From: Stutzerimonas stutzeri
Lineage (GTDB): Bacteria > Pseudomonadota > Gammaproteobacteria > Pseudomonadales > Pseudomonadaceae
DNA: 64,000 nt
Reading direction: 5' to 3'
Assembly: GCF_015291885.1 (NCBI RefSeq)
Contig: NZ_CP036186.1
Span: 1-64,000, forward strand
Made by a program: the position numbers and the translations under genes. Positions 11,466 to 19,747 of this stretch are shown here, piece after piece. The notes under the pieces are model-generated. The model saw nothing but the letters and a program-made list of their open reading frames with translations, made no database searches and was not told the origin of the DNA. Numbering within the stretch: position 1 is the first letter of the stretch; the number at the start of each line of letters is the position of its first letter.

Positions 11466-14400
11466 ATGAGCCAGTCACCGGAGAAGGTCGGGGTTGAGCT
11501 GCCCGCTATCAACTGGCTGATCAAGCTGGGCTACACCCATCTGCCTGGTACCCATGTACAAGTTGAGCATCGCCACCTGGCTCCGGTGCTGGATGATGTG
11601 TTGCAGGCTCGACTGCTCATCCTCAACCCATGGCTGGCGAGCGCCCCCGGTGGTATCAGCGCGGCGTTGATCGAGCTACGCAAGCGCGTCAATGATGAGC
11701 TGTTGCCCGCCAACAAGGCGTTCTGGGAACAGGTGGTGCATCGTTCGGATATCCAGGTGAAGGATGTCGAGGGCAAGCCCCGCAGCGTACGCTTCTTCGA
11801 TGCCAGTGATGCCAGCAACAACGACTTCCATGTGGTCGATCAGTATGTGGGGCGCAATGCGGATGGCGATGTTTTCCGCCCTGACCTGCTGTTGTTTGTG
11901 AATGGCTTGCCGCTGGCCATCATCGAATGCAAAGCCAGCCATCACCGCCTGGATGAAGCCCTGGGCCAGTTGGATGGCTACCAAAGTACCTTCCCAACCC
12001 AGTTTTTATTCAACCAGGTATGTGTTGGGCTTAATCGGCGTGAAGGGTTGTATGGCGCGATCCTGACCAAGCCTGCCTATTACGCCCGCTATCGGTTGCA
12101 GTCGCTGGAGACTACCGCTGTCACCGCCTTGTTAGGAGACGCGCCCAGTGAGCAGGACAGTCTCCTGTGGGCATTGTTCGAGCCGAGCCGCTTCCTGCAA
12201 CTGATCACCCATTTTGTGCTGTTTGAAACCCGCGACGGCAAGACGGTGAAGAAGCTGCCGCGCTATCAACAGTGGCGTGCCGTGCGCAAAACGGTGGATC
12301 GCCTGTACGCCCCGAAACCTTCAGGCGGCGTCGTTTGGCATACCCAGGGTAGCGGCAAGTCCCTGACCATGGCTCTGCTCGCGCGCATGCTGCGGGCAGA
12401 TAGCACAGGGTTAAAAAACCCAACCGTGTTGGTGCTGACCGACCGTAAAGACCTCGATAAGCAGATCTTCGACACCTTCCATGCGGTGGGCCTCAATGCC
12501 ATTCAGGCCGTGTCGGTTGATGGCCTGCTGAAGATGCTGTCTAACGACTACGGCAGCGTGTTCACCAGCACCGTGCAGAAGTTCCAGGAGAACGATCAGC
12601 CTACTGAGCAGGCTGCCGAGACGCCTGACGAAGAAGATGATGCCCTGCAAGCGACCCGCCACCGGCGGATTCGTGAGGAGAAGGACTTCTTCATCGTGCA
12701 TGAGCGTAATGTCCGCCACCTAGAGGTGGATGAGAGCGGTGTTCCGGTTAAGCCCAAGTGGGAAGAAATCAGCCGGGAAAAGGTGCACTTCCGAGTGCTG
12801 AGCACCAAGCCAAATTTCTATGTGCTGGTCGATGAAGCTCACCGTAGCCAGTACGACTTCCTCGCAGCTTTTATGCGCGCCAGCTTGCCCAACGCAAGGT
12901 TTATTGCCTTTACCGGCACACCTTTGCTGCAAGAGGACAAACACACGCTGGGCGAGTTTGGCGGTGGCGAGTACATCGACGAATATCGCCTGCATGAAGC
13001 GGTGGCGGATGGCGCAACCCTGCCGATCAAATACCAGGACGCCTGGGTAGCGCTGTCGGCCAATGCGGAGCTGGATGCCGCGTTCAAAGAGCAGTTCGCC
13101 GACCAGAGTGAAGTTCGTCAGCACGAGTTGAAGCGTGAGCTGCTGCGCCGCTGGCGTCAGGCCGGTGACCGCATGGAACAGGTCGCCGAGCATCTGGTCG
13201 AGCACTTCCTCAGCAGCGTAAAGGCCAAAGGTTTGAAGGCCATGCTGGTGTGCGATGGCCGCGACATGGCGGTGCGGTACAAGGATCTGCTCGATGCGAT
13301 CATGGTCGAGCGGGCACAAAAAGGGCTGCCGACCTTTGATAGCAAGGTGGTTATTTCCCTGGCCAGCATCACTTCTTCCCGTACCGGCGCTTCTGCCATG
13401 GAAGAGGCGGCAGCGTACGAGATTGAGACCGACAAAATCCGCAGCATCGAGGAACGTATCAAGGCTGAGTTGAAAGCCGGAAAGTCCCCGGTTGCCATGC
13501 CGTCTGAGCAGATCGGCAATTTCGTCAGCAAGCTGTTTCCCCTGCCCTACGGGGAAGAGAGTAAAGGGCTTGATGGTAAGCCGCAGGCGAACAACGTCGG
13601 GCTGATCATTGTTTCGGACATGCTGCTGACCGGCTGGGATGCCCCGATTGTTGGCACCATGTACCTCGATAAGCCGTTAAAAGAACACACCCTGTTGCAG
13701 GCCATCGCACGGGTGAACCGCACCCTGCCTGGCAAGAATGCCGGCTACATCGTGGATTACCATGGCGTGGTTGATCACCTTGATCACGCGCTGAAAATTT
13801 ACGGCGGCGAGGTGAAGCCTTCGCAGGTCTGGGAAGGTGTTGAAACCGAACTGCCTAAGCTGCAAGCCACACTCGACCGCATCCTTAAGTTGCTGCCGAA
13901 AAAGCATGACCCGGTGGCGCAGCGCGAGGCTTACAAAGACGACGCCGAGCGCTTCCTTGATCCTGCCACCAGGCTGGACATGGTCGAAGAGTTCCTCGAC
14001 CTGGTGAAGCAGTTCAACCGCTCAGTGGACATCATCCTGCCGGACGTACGCGGTGTACCGTTCAAGCCCTATTTCACCCTGCTCGGTGAAATTCGCCTGA
14101 TGCTGCGCGACAAACTGCCGGGTAATACCTACAAGGAACGCATCACCAAACTGGAGTCTGCACTGCTTCAGCAACTGCTGGATGAGTACATCGCTGCCAG
14201 TCCGGCCAAGAGCCTGCTGGGCCATGAGGTGTCGATTCTGGATGCCAGTGATATGGAGCGTTTAAAGAAACTGGCGAGCCCCGGTAGTCGCGCCCTGGTG
14301 ATGAAAAACCAGCTGAAGCAGACCATCGTTACCGGCAAAGACAAGGATCCCGCATTCTTCGACAAGATAGCCGAGGAGCTGGAAAAGCTGCTGGAAGAGG

Positions 14401-14750
14401 AAAAGGCGGGTCGTATTACCCAAGCCAAGTTCCTGGAGCAACTGGAGTTGTTCAGCCAGCGGATTCAGGACAAGGACAACACCGGTTTTGAAAAGCCCGC
14501 ACACTCGGCGGTGTACCACTACCTTGCCGCCCAACTGGCTGAGGACACGGCAAGAGTGGCAACGACCAAGCTGTTCGAAGATGAAATGCTGAACCGTGCG
14601 CTGGCGACTGAAAACTGGAAGAAAATGCCAGATACGCACCCTGACTTTCGAGACCACCTGCGCGGGGTCTTGATGCCTTTGGCGGGCTGGGAGCGCTCAG
14701 TAGCGCGTGATCACGCCAAGCGAATCTTCGATATTTTGCTGAAAAACTAA
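11466..14750 (+). CDS. hsdR: Type I restriction-modification endonuclease/translocase subunit HsdR
   Basis: HsdR is the motor and nuclease subunit that translocates and cuts unmodified DNA. The 1094-residue protein has an N-terminal PD-(D/E)xK nuclease region ([20 protein letters not shown], about 138-157), then a superfamily 2 helicase with Walker [10 protein letters not shown] near 293, DEAH near 456, FTGTPL near 480 and a C-terminal [18 protein letters not shown] region near 754. An AGGAG lies just before the ATG. It ends the core operon hsdM-hsdS-(HEPN-LOTUS)-hsdR and is followed closely by a peptidase gene. Confidence 0.95.
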   Translation: MSQSPEKVGVELPAINWLIKLGYTHLPGTHVQVEHRHLAPVLDDVLQARLLILNPWLASAPGGISAALIELRKRVNDELLPANKAFWEQVVHRSDIQVKDVEGKPRSVRFFDASDASNNDFHVVDQYVGRNADGDVFRPDLLLFVNGLPLAIIECKASHHRLDEALGQLDGYQSTFPTQFLFNQVCVGLNRREGLYGAILTKPAYYARYRLQSLETTAVTALLGDAPSEQDSLLWALFEPSRFLQLITHFVLFETRDGKTVKKLPRYQQWRAVRKTVDRLYAPKPSGGVVWHTQGSGKSLTMALLARMLRADSTGLKNPTVLVLTDRKDLDKQIFDTFHAVGLNAIQAVSVDGLLKMLSNDYGSVFTSTVQKFQENDQPTEQAAETPDEEDDALQATRHRRIREEKDFFIVHERNVRHLEVDESGVPVKPKWEEISREKVHFRVLSTKPNFYVLVDEAHRSQYDFLAAFMRASLPNARFIAFTGTPLLQEDKHTLGEFGGGEYIDEYRLHEAVADGATLPIKYQDAWVALSANAELDAAFKEQFADQSEVRQHELKRELLRRWRQAGDRMEQVAEHLVEHFLSSVKAKGLKAMLVCDGRDMAVRYKDLLDAIMVERAQKGLPTFDSKVVISLASITSSRTGASAMEEAAAYEIETDKIRSIEERIKAELKAGKSPVAMPSEQIGNFVSKLFPLPYGEESKGLDGKPQANNVGLIIVSDMLLTGWDAPIVGTMYLDKPLKEHTLLQAIARVNRTLPGKNAGYIVDYHGVVDHLDHALKIYGGEVKPSQVWEGVETELPKLQATLDRILKLLPKKHDPVAQREAYKDDAERFLDPATRLDMVEEFLDLVKQFNRSVDIILPDVRGVPFKPYFTLLGEIRLMLRDKLPGNTYKERITKLESALLQQLLDEYIAASPAKSLLGHEVSILDASDMERLKKLASPGSRALVMKNQLKQTIVTGKDKDPAFFDKIAEELEKLLEEEKAGRITQAKFLEQLELFSQRIQDKDNTGFEKPAHSAVYHYLAAQLAEDTARVATTKLFEDEMLNRALATENWKKMPDTHPDFRDHLRGVLMPLAGWERSVARDHAKRIFDILLKN

Positions 14751-14763
14751 CGCGGCGTTACCC

Positions 14764-15474
14764 ATGCCAGTATTGAATTACGGCCAAACGGCAATCGAGT
14801 GGTACTTCCAGCTCGATAGCAAACTCAAGCGCCACTACGTGACCGTGGAACGGGGGCGACCTGTTCTATTGCGCGGGCCGCAGGTGGATGAGCTTGAGCA
14901 AGAGGCTTTGGTGCTGCGCCGTGCACGCTGGATTAGGGAAAAGCTGGTACAGGTGAATCAGCCCCTTGCCAGCGAACCCATCGTGACGGGCAGTCGCCTG
15001 CGCTATGCCGGGCGTACGTATTTCACCGAGGTACGGCATACACCGGATATCCTCAAGCCCCGGCTCACCTTCACCGCATCGCGCTTCATCGTGGACAACC
15101 CGGATGGTGCAAGCATCCTGCCCGATGTGTTGATGCCGCTGCTTGAGCGGTTCTACCGGGATCGTGCTCATGAGAAGTTGTTGGTACGTGTCCGTCACTG
15201 GCAGCGAGAGACCGGTCTTCAGGCAAAAGGGGCTCGAATCCGCCACTTCCAAAGCCGTTGGGCCAGCTGCGATGCGAACCACATCCTGGAATTTCATCCT
15301 CGGGTGATGGAGTTGCCAACAAGCGTGCAGGATTACGTCATCGTCCATGAGCTTTGTCATACAGTGGAAAAGAACCATACCAAGGCCTTCTGGGCGCTGG
15401 TGGCAAGCCATATGCCGGATTGGCAGAGGCAGCATCAGGTGTTGGAAAGGGCGGTGTTTGGGGATGCGGTTTGA
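14764..15474 (+). CDS. YgjP-like zinc metallopeptidase (M48/DUF45 family)
   Basis: This 236-residue protein carries the zinc-peptidase motif HELCH near residue 196 in VIVHELCHTVEKNHTKAFW, with a downstream DWQR, as in YgjP/SprT-like DUF45 proteins. The region KGARIRHFQSRWASCD before it is also typical of that family. It starts 13 bp after hsdR and is probably in the same transcript. Members are often found beside type I restriction genes, where their role is unknown; processing or turnover of HsdR is one possibility. The substrate cannot be inferred from sequence. Confidence 0.82.
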   Translation: MPVLNYGQTAIEWYFQLDSKLKRHYVTVERGRPVLLRGPQVDELEQEALVLRRARWIREKLVQVNQPLASEPIVTGSRLRYAGRTYFTEVRHTPDILKPRLTFTASRFIVDNPDGASILPDVLMPLLERFYRDRAHEKLLVRVRHWQRETGLQAKGARIRHFQSRWASCDANHILEFHPRVMELPTSVQDYVIVHELCHTVEKNHTKAFWALVASHMPDWQRQHQVLERAVFGDAV

Positions 15475-15599
15475 TCTTCGGTGTTTGCCTTATTTGATTA
15501 ACGTTGAGCGGCTCGGGTTTAGACTTCTGAAATAGCTTTGACTGGGGCCACTATTGCCGTCACTTCTCCACCGGTTTTTGGGCAGGGTTAAGCCGATTA

Positions 15600-15854
15600 G
15601 TGGTTTTCCAAGGCCGGTTTGCGTGCATTGGCCTCAGTGTTTTTGGCTTTATGGTGGGCCTTGAATCTCTGCTCGGGGCATCGGCGGATCTTCCAAGCAC
15701 CGTAGACCCGGCCATGGATCTGACGGGACTAGGCCTTGTGCTGCTGATGCTTTACCTGGCGGCACCTACCTCCTCCACTACAAGCATTCGACCCAATGTG
15801 TCTGCCGCCGTCGAGCCCACGCTCGTTCCTGCTGAAAAGGAAGTCGCTGTATGA
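15600..15854 (+). CDS. Small hypothetical membrane protein
   Basis: This is an 84-residue reading frame beginning at GTG 15600, with two hydrophobic segments (about residues 8-25 and 41-54) and a polar C-terminus. I recognise no family. Its stop overlaps the ATG of the next, frameshifted gene (ATGA at 15851), which suggests translational coupling and supports it being real. The start is uncertain; an ATG at 15651 would leave only the second hydrophobic segment. Confidence 0.4.
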   Translation: MVFQGRFACIGLSVFGFMVGLESLLGASADLPSTVDPAMDLTGLGLVLLMLYLAAPTSSTTSIRPNVSAAVEPTLVPAEKEVAV

Positions 15855-16246
15855 AGGCTCTCAACTTTGTGATTTCCCTGATGCTGGGCAGTAGCAATTG
15901 CCTATGCCTTGCCTGACAGTGACTCGAAGCATCTGGTGACTAGCTGTCAGGCGTTGGTGGAAATTTATGCAAAACGCGATCAGCAGCATCTCCTGGCAGG
16001 GCTGACAACCTCTACCTCAGCGGCATTGCGTGCGGGATATTGCCGAGGCGTTCTAGACGAGTATCGGCGGAGCACTGACTTTTGCTACCAGGGCGACTGG
16101 TATGTTCAGGCTGCACGCATTGCGGAGTACCCCACGTATGCAGAGGATCTCCCAGCAGTAGATGAATTGTTGAAGCCAACCTACTTGCCAAACGACGGCT
16201 ACCCTGTCAGTGTAAATACGAATGTCATTACAGTGAGGGCCGCACC
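15851..16246 (+). pseudogene. Frameshifted secreted protein, possibly Rap1a/Tai-like
   Basis: ATG 15851 encodes the start of a signal peptide (MKALNFVISLMLG). Reading on in the same frame stops at 15914, but skipping one base near 15890 continues as VAIAYALPDSDSKH and about 110 further residues. Together these form a normal signal peptide with an AYA cleavage site. The mature part (SCQALVEIYAK, AGYCRGVLDEYRR, CYQGDW) resembles Rap1a/Tai-type periplasmic immunity proteins, though weakly. The open frame runs on into relB in another frame, so the 3' end is probably lost as well. A sequencing error near 15890 is an alternative to true decay. Confidence 0.5.
16211..16232 (+). promoter_or_regulatory. 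Possible relBE operator
   Basis: TGTAA and TTACA form an inverted repeat with a 12-bp spacer, 14 bp before the relB start. RelB-type antitoxins autoregulate by binding such repeats at their promoter. The arms are short, so this is tentative. Confidence 0.25.
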
Positions 16247-16486
16247 ATGGCGTCCATCAATATCCGCATCGACGACGAGCTTAAGGCGCGTGCTTACCAG
16301 GAGCTGGAAAAGCTCGGCGTCACCCCCTCTGAACTGATGCGCCAGGCTTTGCAGTATGTGGCCGAGCGCGGACAGCTGCCATTTCGCCCGGTGCTGATGA
16401 CCGAGGAAGATGAAGCGTTAATCGCCACGGTTCGTGAACGCCTGGCCGCTCCTCAGCGCGTGAAGGTTGCGCTGGATGACCTATAG
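16247..16486 (+). CDS. relB: Antitoxin RelB
   Basis: The 79-residue protein closely resembles E. coli RelB. It has the ribbon-helix-helix N-terminus ASINIRIDDELKARAYQELE, which dimerises and binds DNA, then LGVTPSELMRQALQYVAE, and a C-terminal tail that would wrap and neutralise RelE. Its end overlaps the relE start by 11 bp, the usual coupling in this toxin-antitoxin operon. Inside a mobile element it probably helps stabilise the element. Confidence 0.93.
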   Translation: MASINIRIDDELKARAYQELEKLGVTPSELMRQALQYVAERGQLPFRPVLMTEEDEALIATVRERLAAPQRVKVALDDL

Positions 16487-16763
16487 CCTTGAGTTTGATG
16501 CGCGGGCACTGAAGGAATGGCAAAAACTGGGTGATACCGTTCGCCAGCAACTCAAGAAGAAGCTCGCTGAGGTATTGTTGAATCCGCGAATTGAAGCCAA
16601 CCGGCTCCATTCGCTGCCGGATTGCTACAAGATCAAGCTGCGCAGCAGCGGCTATCGCCTGGTGTATCAGGTGATTGATCATGAGGTGGTGGTGTTTGTG
16701 GTCGCGGTTGATCGCCGTGAGCGCGAGCAGGCGTACCGCAAGGCAGCCGAGCGTCTTAAATAG
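16476..16763 (+). CDS. relE: Toxin RelE (ribosome-dependent mRNA interferase)
   Basis: RelE cleaves mRNA in the ribosomal A site when RelB is degraded. The 95-residue product from ATG 16476 follows E. coli RelE almost residue for residue: YSLEFDARALKEWQKLG at the start and the active-site stretch DCYKIKLRSSGYRLVYQV with its Lys and Arg residues. It ends with an Arg/Tyr-containing tail (RREREQAYRKA). An upstream in-frame ATG at 16467 would add three residues. The toxin looks intact. Confidence 0.93.
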   Translation: MTYSLEFDARALKEWQKLGDTVRQQLKKKLAEVLLNPRIEANRLHSLPDCYKIKLRSSGYRLVYQVIDHEVVVFVVAVDRREREQAYRKAAERLK

Positions 16764-16807
16764 CGGGCTCAACTGTTCCCCTATGACTGAAAGGTGGTCT
16801 CGGCACG

Positions 16808-19195
16808 ATGAGTGGTGATGATCTGCTTGAGTATCTACGGGCCGAAAATGCACGCTTGATCGCGCTGTTGGAAGCGCATGGTGTTGAGTGGCGCTTGCCT
16901 GACGAGCCGCCGCTAGTTGAACCGACTAGCCCGCCTCCACTGATAAGTTCGAGTCTCGACACGGATGCCAAGTTGGCGTTGTTCAGGCGACTGTTTCGGG
17001 GGCGAACCGATGTGTTTCCCGTGCGCTGGGAAAGCAAGGCCGGTAAATCGGGCTACTCTCCGGCGTGCGCCAATGAATGGCGTCCAGGCGTGTGTGAGAA
17101 GCCACGGATCAAGTGCGGAGATTGCTCGTTCCGCCAACTCCTGCCGCTGACTGATCAGGTGCTCTACAAGCATCTGGCCGGAGAGATTGTCATCGGCGTT
17201 TACCCGTTGCTGCCAGACGACACCTGCTACTTCCTGGCGGTGGATTTTGACGAGGCCGATTGGCGCGCGGATGTCACGGCGTTCGCTCAGTCTTGCCGCG
17301 AGTTAGATGTGCCGGTGGCCCTGGAGATTTCCCGCTCCGGTAACGGGGCGCATGCCTGGATTTTCTTTGAGCGTAATGTCCCCGCCTATGAGGCGCGCCT
17401 GCTCGGCTCCGCGATCATCAGTCATACCTGTGAGCGTACCCGGCAACTGACGCTGGGCTCGTATGACCGACTGTTTCCAAATCAGGACAGCATGCCCAAA
17501 GGCGGCTTTGGTAACTTGATTGCCTTGCCCTTGCAGAAGCGAGCTCGCGCGCTCAACGGCAGTGTTTTTGCCGATGAGACGTTGGTGGCCTATCCCGACC
17601 AATGGGCATTTCTGGCCAGCATTCAGCCTATGCCCGTGCAGGATATTGCGCCGAAAACCCTGCTGGCCACTGGAGGTCGGCATCCGTTGGATGTCACCGC
17701 AGTAGCGGATGACGAGGAGTCGAAACCCTGGCAGCGCACAGCGGAAAAGACTCAGAAATTGGCTTGTCCGTTACCCGAGTCAGTGAACGTTACCCTGGCC
17801 AACCAGATCTATTTCGACAAGTCCGAACTGCCCCAGCCATTGGTCAACAAGCTCATCCGCTTGGCGGCCTTTCAGAACCCCGAATTCTACAAGGCACAGG
17901 CCATGCGTCTGCCTGTGTGGAACAAGCCCCGGATCATTGGTTGCGCGGAAAACTTTCCCCAGCATATTGCCTTGCCCCGTGGCTGCCTGGATGACGTGCG
18001 GGCATTGCTGCATGACAACGGGATTGAGCTGGTGCTGCACGATGAGCGCTTCGCTGGAGAGCCCATCGATGTCCACTTTGCGGGCACGCTACGCCCGGAT
18101 CAAGAGGCTGCTCTCGAAGGCATGTTGGCGCACGACACCGGCGTCCTCTGTGCGCCCACTGCTTTTGGAAAAACCGTCACGGCTGCCGCGCTGATTGCCC
18201 GGCGTGGTGTGAACACGCTGGTGCTGGTGCACCGGACGGAGTTGCTCCAGCAGTGGAAGGAGCGGTTGCAGGCGTTTCTGGGTGCAGACACAACGAAAGT
18301 CGGCACCACCGGCGGTGGTAAGACCAAGCCGACAGGCATCATCGATATTGCAGTAATGCAGTCCTTGTCGCGGCAGGGCGAAGTCAGCGAGCAGGTGAAA
18401 AACTACGGGCTAATCATCGTAGATGAGTGCCACCACCTGTCAGCCTTTTCGTTCGAGGCCCTCCTCAAGACTACTGGGGCTAAATATGTGGTGGGGCTGA
18501 CTGCTACACCCATACGTCGTGATGGTAAGCAGCCGATTATCTTCATGCAGTGCGGGCCCATTCGGCATACCGCGAGCCGGCCCGAGAGTGCTCCTACTGA
18601 TTTGGCCGTGACTCCTCAGTGGTTGTCACGACCAATCGTCATGCCTGAAGGAGCAGGCATCCAGGATGTTTTCTTGCAGGTGTGCAACGACACGGAGCGA
18701 ACAGCCAAGGTTGTTGTCGAGGTCGGAGAGGCTTTTGACCAAGGCCGGAAGATCCTGGTGCTGACAGAGCGAACGGATCACCTCAGTGCCATTGAGGAGC
18801 AGCTGGTTGGCCGGGTCGAGAATCTATTTACGCTGCATGGGCGGTTGTCCAAGAAGCAGCGCACTGCCCTAATCGGCGAGTTGGAAGCACTGCCACCCGA
18901 TGCACCACGGGTGATCCTGGCGACTGGGAAACTGGTCGGAGAGGGGTTCGACCATCCGGCATTGGATACTTTGGTATTGGCCATGCCGGTTTCCTGGAAG
19001 GGCACTCTCCAGCAGTATGCGGGCCGCCTGCACCGGGAACATGCGAGTAAGGCTGATGTGCGCATCATCGACTTCATTGATGCCGGACATCCTGCTTTGC
19101 TGCGTATGTGGAGCAAGCGCCAAGCGGGTTACAAGGCGATGGGCTATCGATTTGCTGATTCGTCCAGCTCAATGGAGCTGTTGGCAAAGGGCTAA
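16808..19195 (+). CDS. Archaeo-eukaryotic primase and SF2 helicase fusion (TOTE conflict-system type)
   Basis: The 795-residue protein starts with a short helical segment, then a Cys cluster (CANEWRPGVC and CGDC, about 86-105) likely to bind zinc. A primase fold follows, with the metal-binding pair in AVDFDEADW near 146, the SGNGAHAW motif near 176 and GFGNLIALPLQ near 236. The C-terminal half is a helicase with Walker A variant APTAFGKT near 450, DECHH near 539, LTATPIRRD near 563 and QQYAGRLHRE near 736. This order matches what domain libraries call the TOTE conflict-system primase (from memory). No separate nuclease partner is beside it. It closes the cargo of the mobile element. Confidence 0.8.
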   Translation: MSGDDLLEYLRAENARLIALLEAHGVEWRLPDEPPLVEPTSPPPLISSSLDTDAKLALFRRLFRGRTDVFPVRWESKAGKSGYSPACANEWRPGVCEKPRIKCGDCSFRQLLPLTDQVLYKHLAGEIVIGVYPLLPDDTCYFLAVDFDEADWRADVTAFAQSCRELDVPVALEISRSGNGAHAWIFFERNVPAYEARLLGSAIISHTCERTRQLTLGSYDRLFPNQDSMPKGGFGNLIALPLQKRARALNGSVFADETLVAYPDQWAFLASIQPMPVQDIAPKTLLATGGRHPLDVTAVADDEESKPWQRTAEKTQKLACPLPESVNVTLANQIYFDKSELPQPLVNKLIRLAAFQNPEFYKAQAMRLPVWNKPRIIGCAENFPQHIALPRGCLDDVRALLHDNGIELVLHDERFAGEPIDVHFAGTLRPDQEAALEGMLAHDTGVLCAPTAFGKTVTAAALIARRGVNTLVLVHRTELLQQWKERLQAFLGADTTKVGTTGGGKTKPTGIIDIAVMQSLSRQGEVSEQVKNYGLIIVDECHHLSAFSFEALLKTTGAKYVVGLTATPIRRDGKQPIIFMQCGPIRHTASRPESAPTDLAVTPQWLSRPIVMPEGAGIQDVFLQVCNDTERTAKVVVEVGEAFDQGRKILVLTERTDHLSAIEEQLVGRVENLFTLHGRLSKKQRTALIGELEALPPDAPRVILATGKLVGEGFDHPALDTLVLAMPVSWKGTLQQYAGRLHREHASKADVRIIDFIDAGHPALLRMWSKRQAGYKAMGYRFADSSSSMELLAKG

Positions 19196-19387
19196 TGAGC
19201 CCTTAAACCGCCACCAAGCTTTCCGTCCGTCGGAGGTGGAAAGTGGCTGTTTCCTATGCGGTGGATTCGCCGTAATCTGGGTTGCATTGACAGGTTGTCA
19301 ATCCAAGCCGTGGCTTGAGGCCTGCCTCCACCACGTCGGCTGTCTTACCGAAATGTAGTGCTGCACGCGGCTCGATTCAGGGGCTTG

Positions 19388-19539
19388 CGGAAAATGACAC
19401 TAATTGCGGTAATTTCGGCGGAAAATGCCACTTTATGTGGCTCAATCATGCCAATAATGGTGCCCATTGCTTTTCGTAAGTCATTGATTTAATTGAGTTT
19501 ACCTGTGGTTCTGAATGCCAGGTTTGTCGCCCGTCGACA
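19388..19539 (-). repeat. Right end: terminal inverted repeat plus sub-terminal repeats
   Basis: Read inward on the minus strand, the tip is TGTCGACGGGC. TGGCAT copies lie at 19515-19520, 19448-19453 and 19425-19430, with a variant TGTCAT at 19394-19399. The innermost two sit in near-identical 15-bp units (GCGGAAAATGACACT / GCGGAAAATGCCACT on the plus strand). Four copies here against two on the left is an asymmetric array like transposase-binding sites of Tn7-type ends. Confidence 0.75.
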
Positions 19540-19546
19540 TCCTAAG
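19540..19546. repeat. Target-site duplication, right copy
   Basis: TCCTAAG directly follows the element's terminal ACA and is identical to the copy at 6134-6140. Removing the element and one copy rejoins the gyrB stop to the terminator at 19580 over about 40 bp. Confidence 0.85.
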
Positions 19547-19579
19547 CTGTCCTCTTTACGGTCATCGACCTAAAACAGA

Positions 19580-19605
19580 CCCCGGCCTTGCAAGCCGGGG
19601 TTTTT
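19580..19605 (+). terminator. Terminator, probably the original gyrB terminator
   Basis: A 7-bp stem (CCCCGGC / GCCGGGG) with a 7-base loop is followed by TTTTTCGTTT. It lies 34 bp outside the element's right flank, the distance expected of a terminator originally just downstream of gyrB. It now stops transcription leaving the element before ahpF. Confidence 0.9.
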
Positions 19606-19680
19606 CGTTTCAGAAATAGGCAGAGTGAATCGCAGCGACTGGTTTAATCAATTTCGAACACGCCCCTGCTAAGCGTATGG

Positions 19681-19740
19681 TTAACCCATCAAGTTACTCA
19701 CCTTACCGCGCCTTTAGCGCAAACACATTTGATGGGGTAA
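19681..19740 (+). promoter_or_regulatory. Hairpin-forming ahpF leader that could mask the ribosome site
   Basis: TTAACCCATCAA (19681-19692) pairs with TTGATGGGGTAA (19729-19740) at 11 of 12 positions, and the right arm contains the GGGG ribosome site 10 bp before ahpF. A smaller GCGC hairpin (19708-19720) nests inside. It could regulate translation, or the arms could be an operator; the sequence alone does not decide. Confidence 0.4.
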
Positions 19741-19747
19741 ATCGCTT

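Larger units (their letters stand above)
6141..19539. mobile_element. 13.4 kb defence-carrying transposon-like element without a transposase
   Basis: The left tip reads TGTCGATGGGC and the right tip, read inward on the minus strand, reads TGTCGACGGGC (10 of 11 match). A TGGCAT motif lies at offset 20-25 from both tips. The element is flanked by perfect TCCTAAG repeats. Cargo is dinD, hsdM, hsdS, a HEPN-LOTUS-like gene, hsdR, a YgjP-like peptidase, a small membrane gene, a broken secreted-protein gene, relBE and a primase-helicase. No transposase, integrase or TnsABC-like gene is visible, so it is either non-autonomous and mobilised in trans, or has lost its transposition genes. The TGT...ACA tips with several sub-terminal repeats recall Tn7/Tn5053-type ends, but those elements usually give 5-bp duplications, so the family is unsettled. 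Confidence 0.85.
19196..19747. other. Intergenic region: element right end, old gyrB terminator, ahpF leader
   Basis: This 552-bp gap has no gene. It holds paired GCGGAAAATG(A/C)CACT copies (19388 and 19419), the TGGCAT-type repeats of the element's right end, the tip at 19539, the right TCCTAAG copy, a strong terminator and the structured ahpF leader. The stretch 19196-19380 shows nothing I can identify. Confidence 0.7.

Noticed and set aside
19388-19433. A separate IS21-type insertion-sequence end
   Set aside because: The GCGGAAAATG repeats look like IS21 inner-end repeats, but no istAB genes or second end are present. They fit better as sub-terminal repeats of the larger element, since they share its TGGCAT core.
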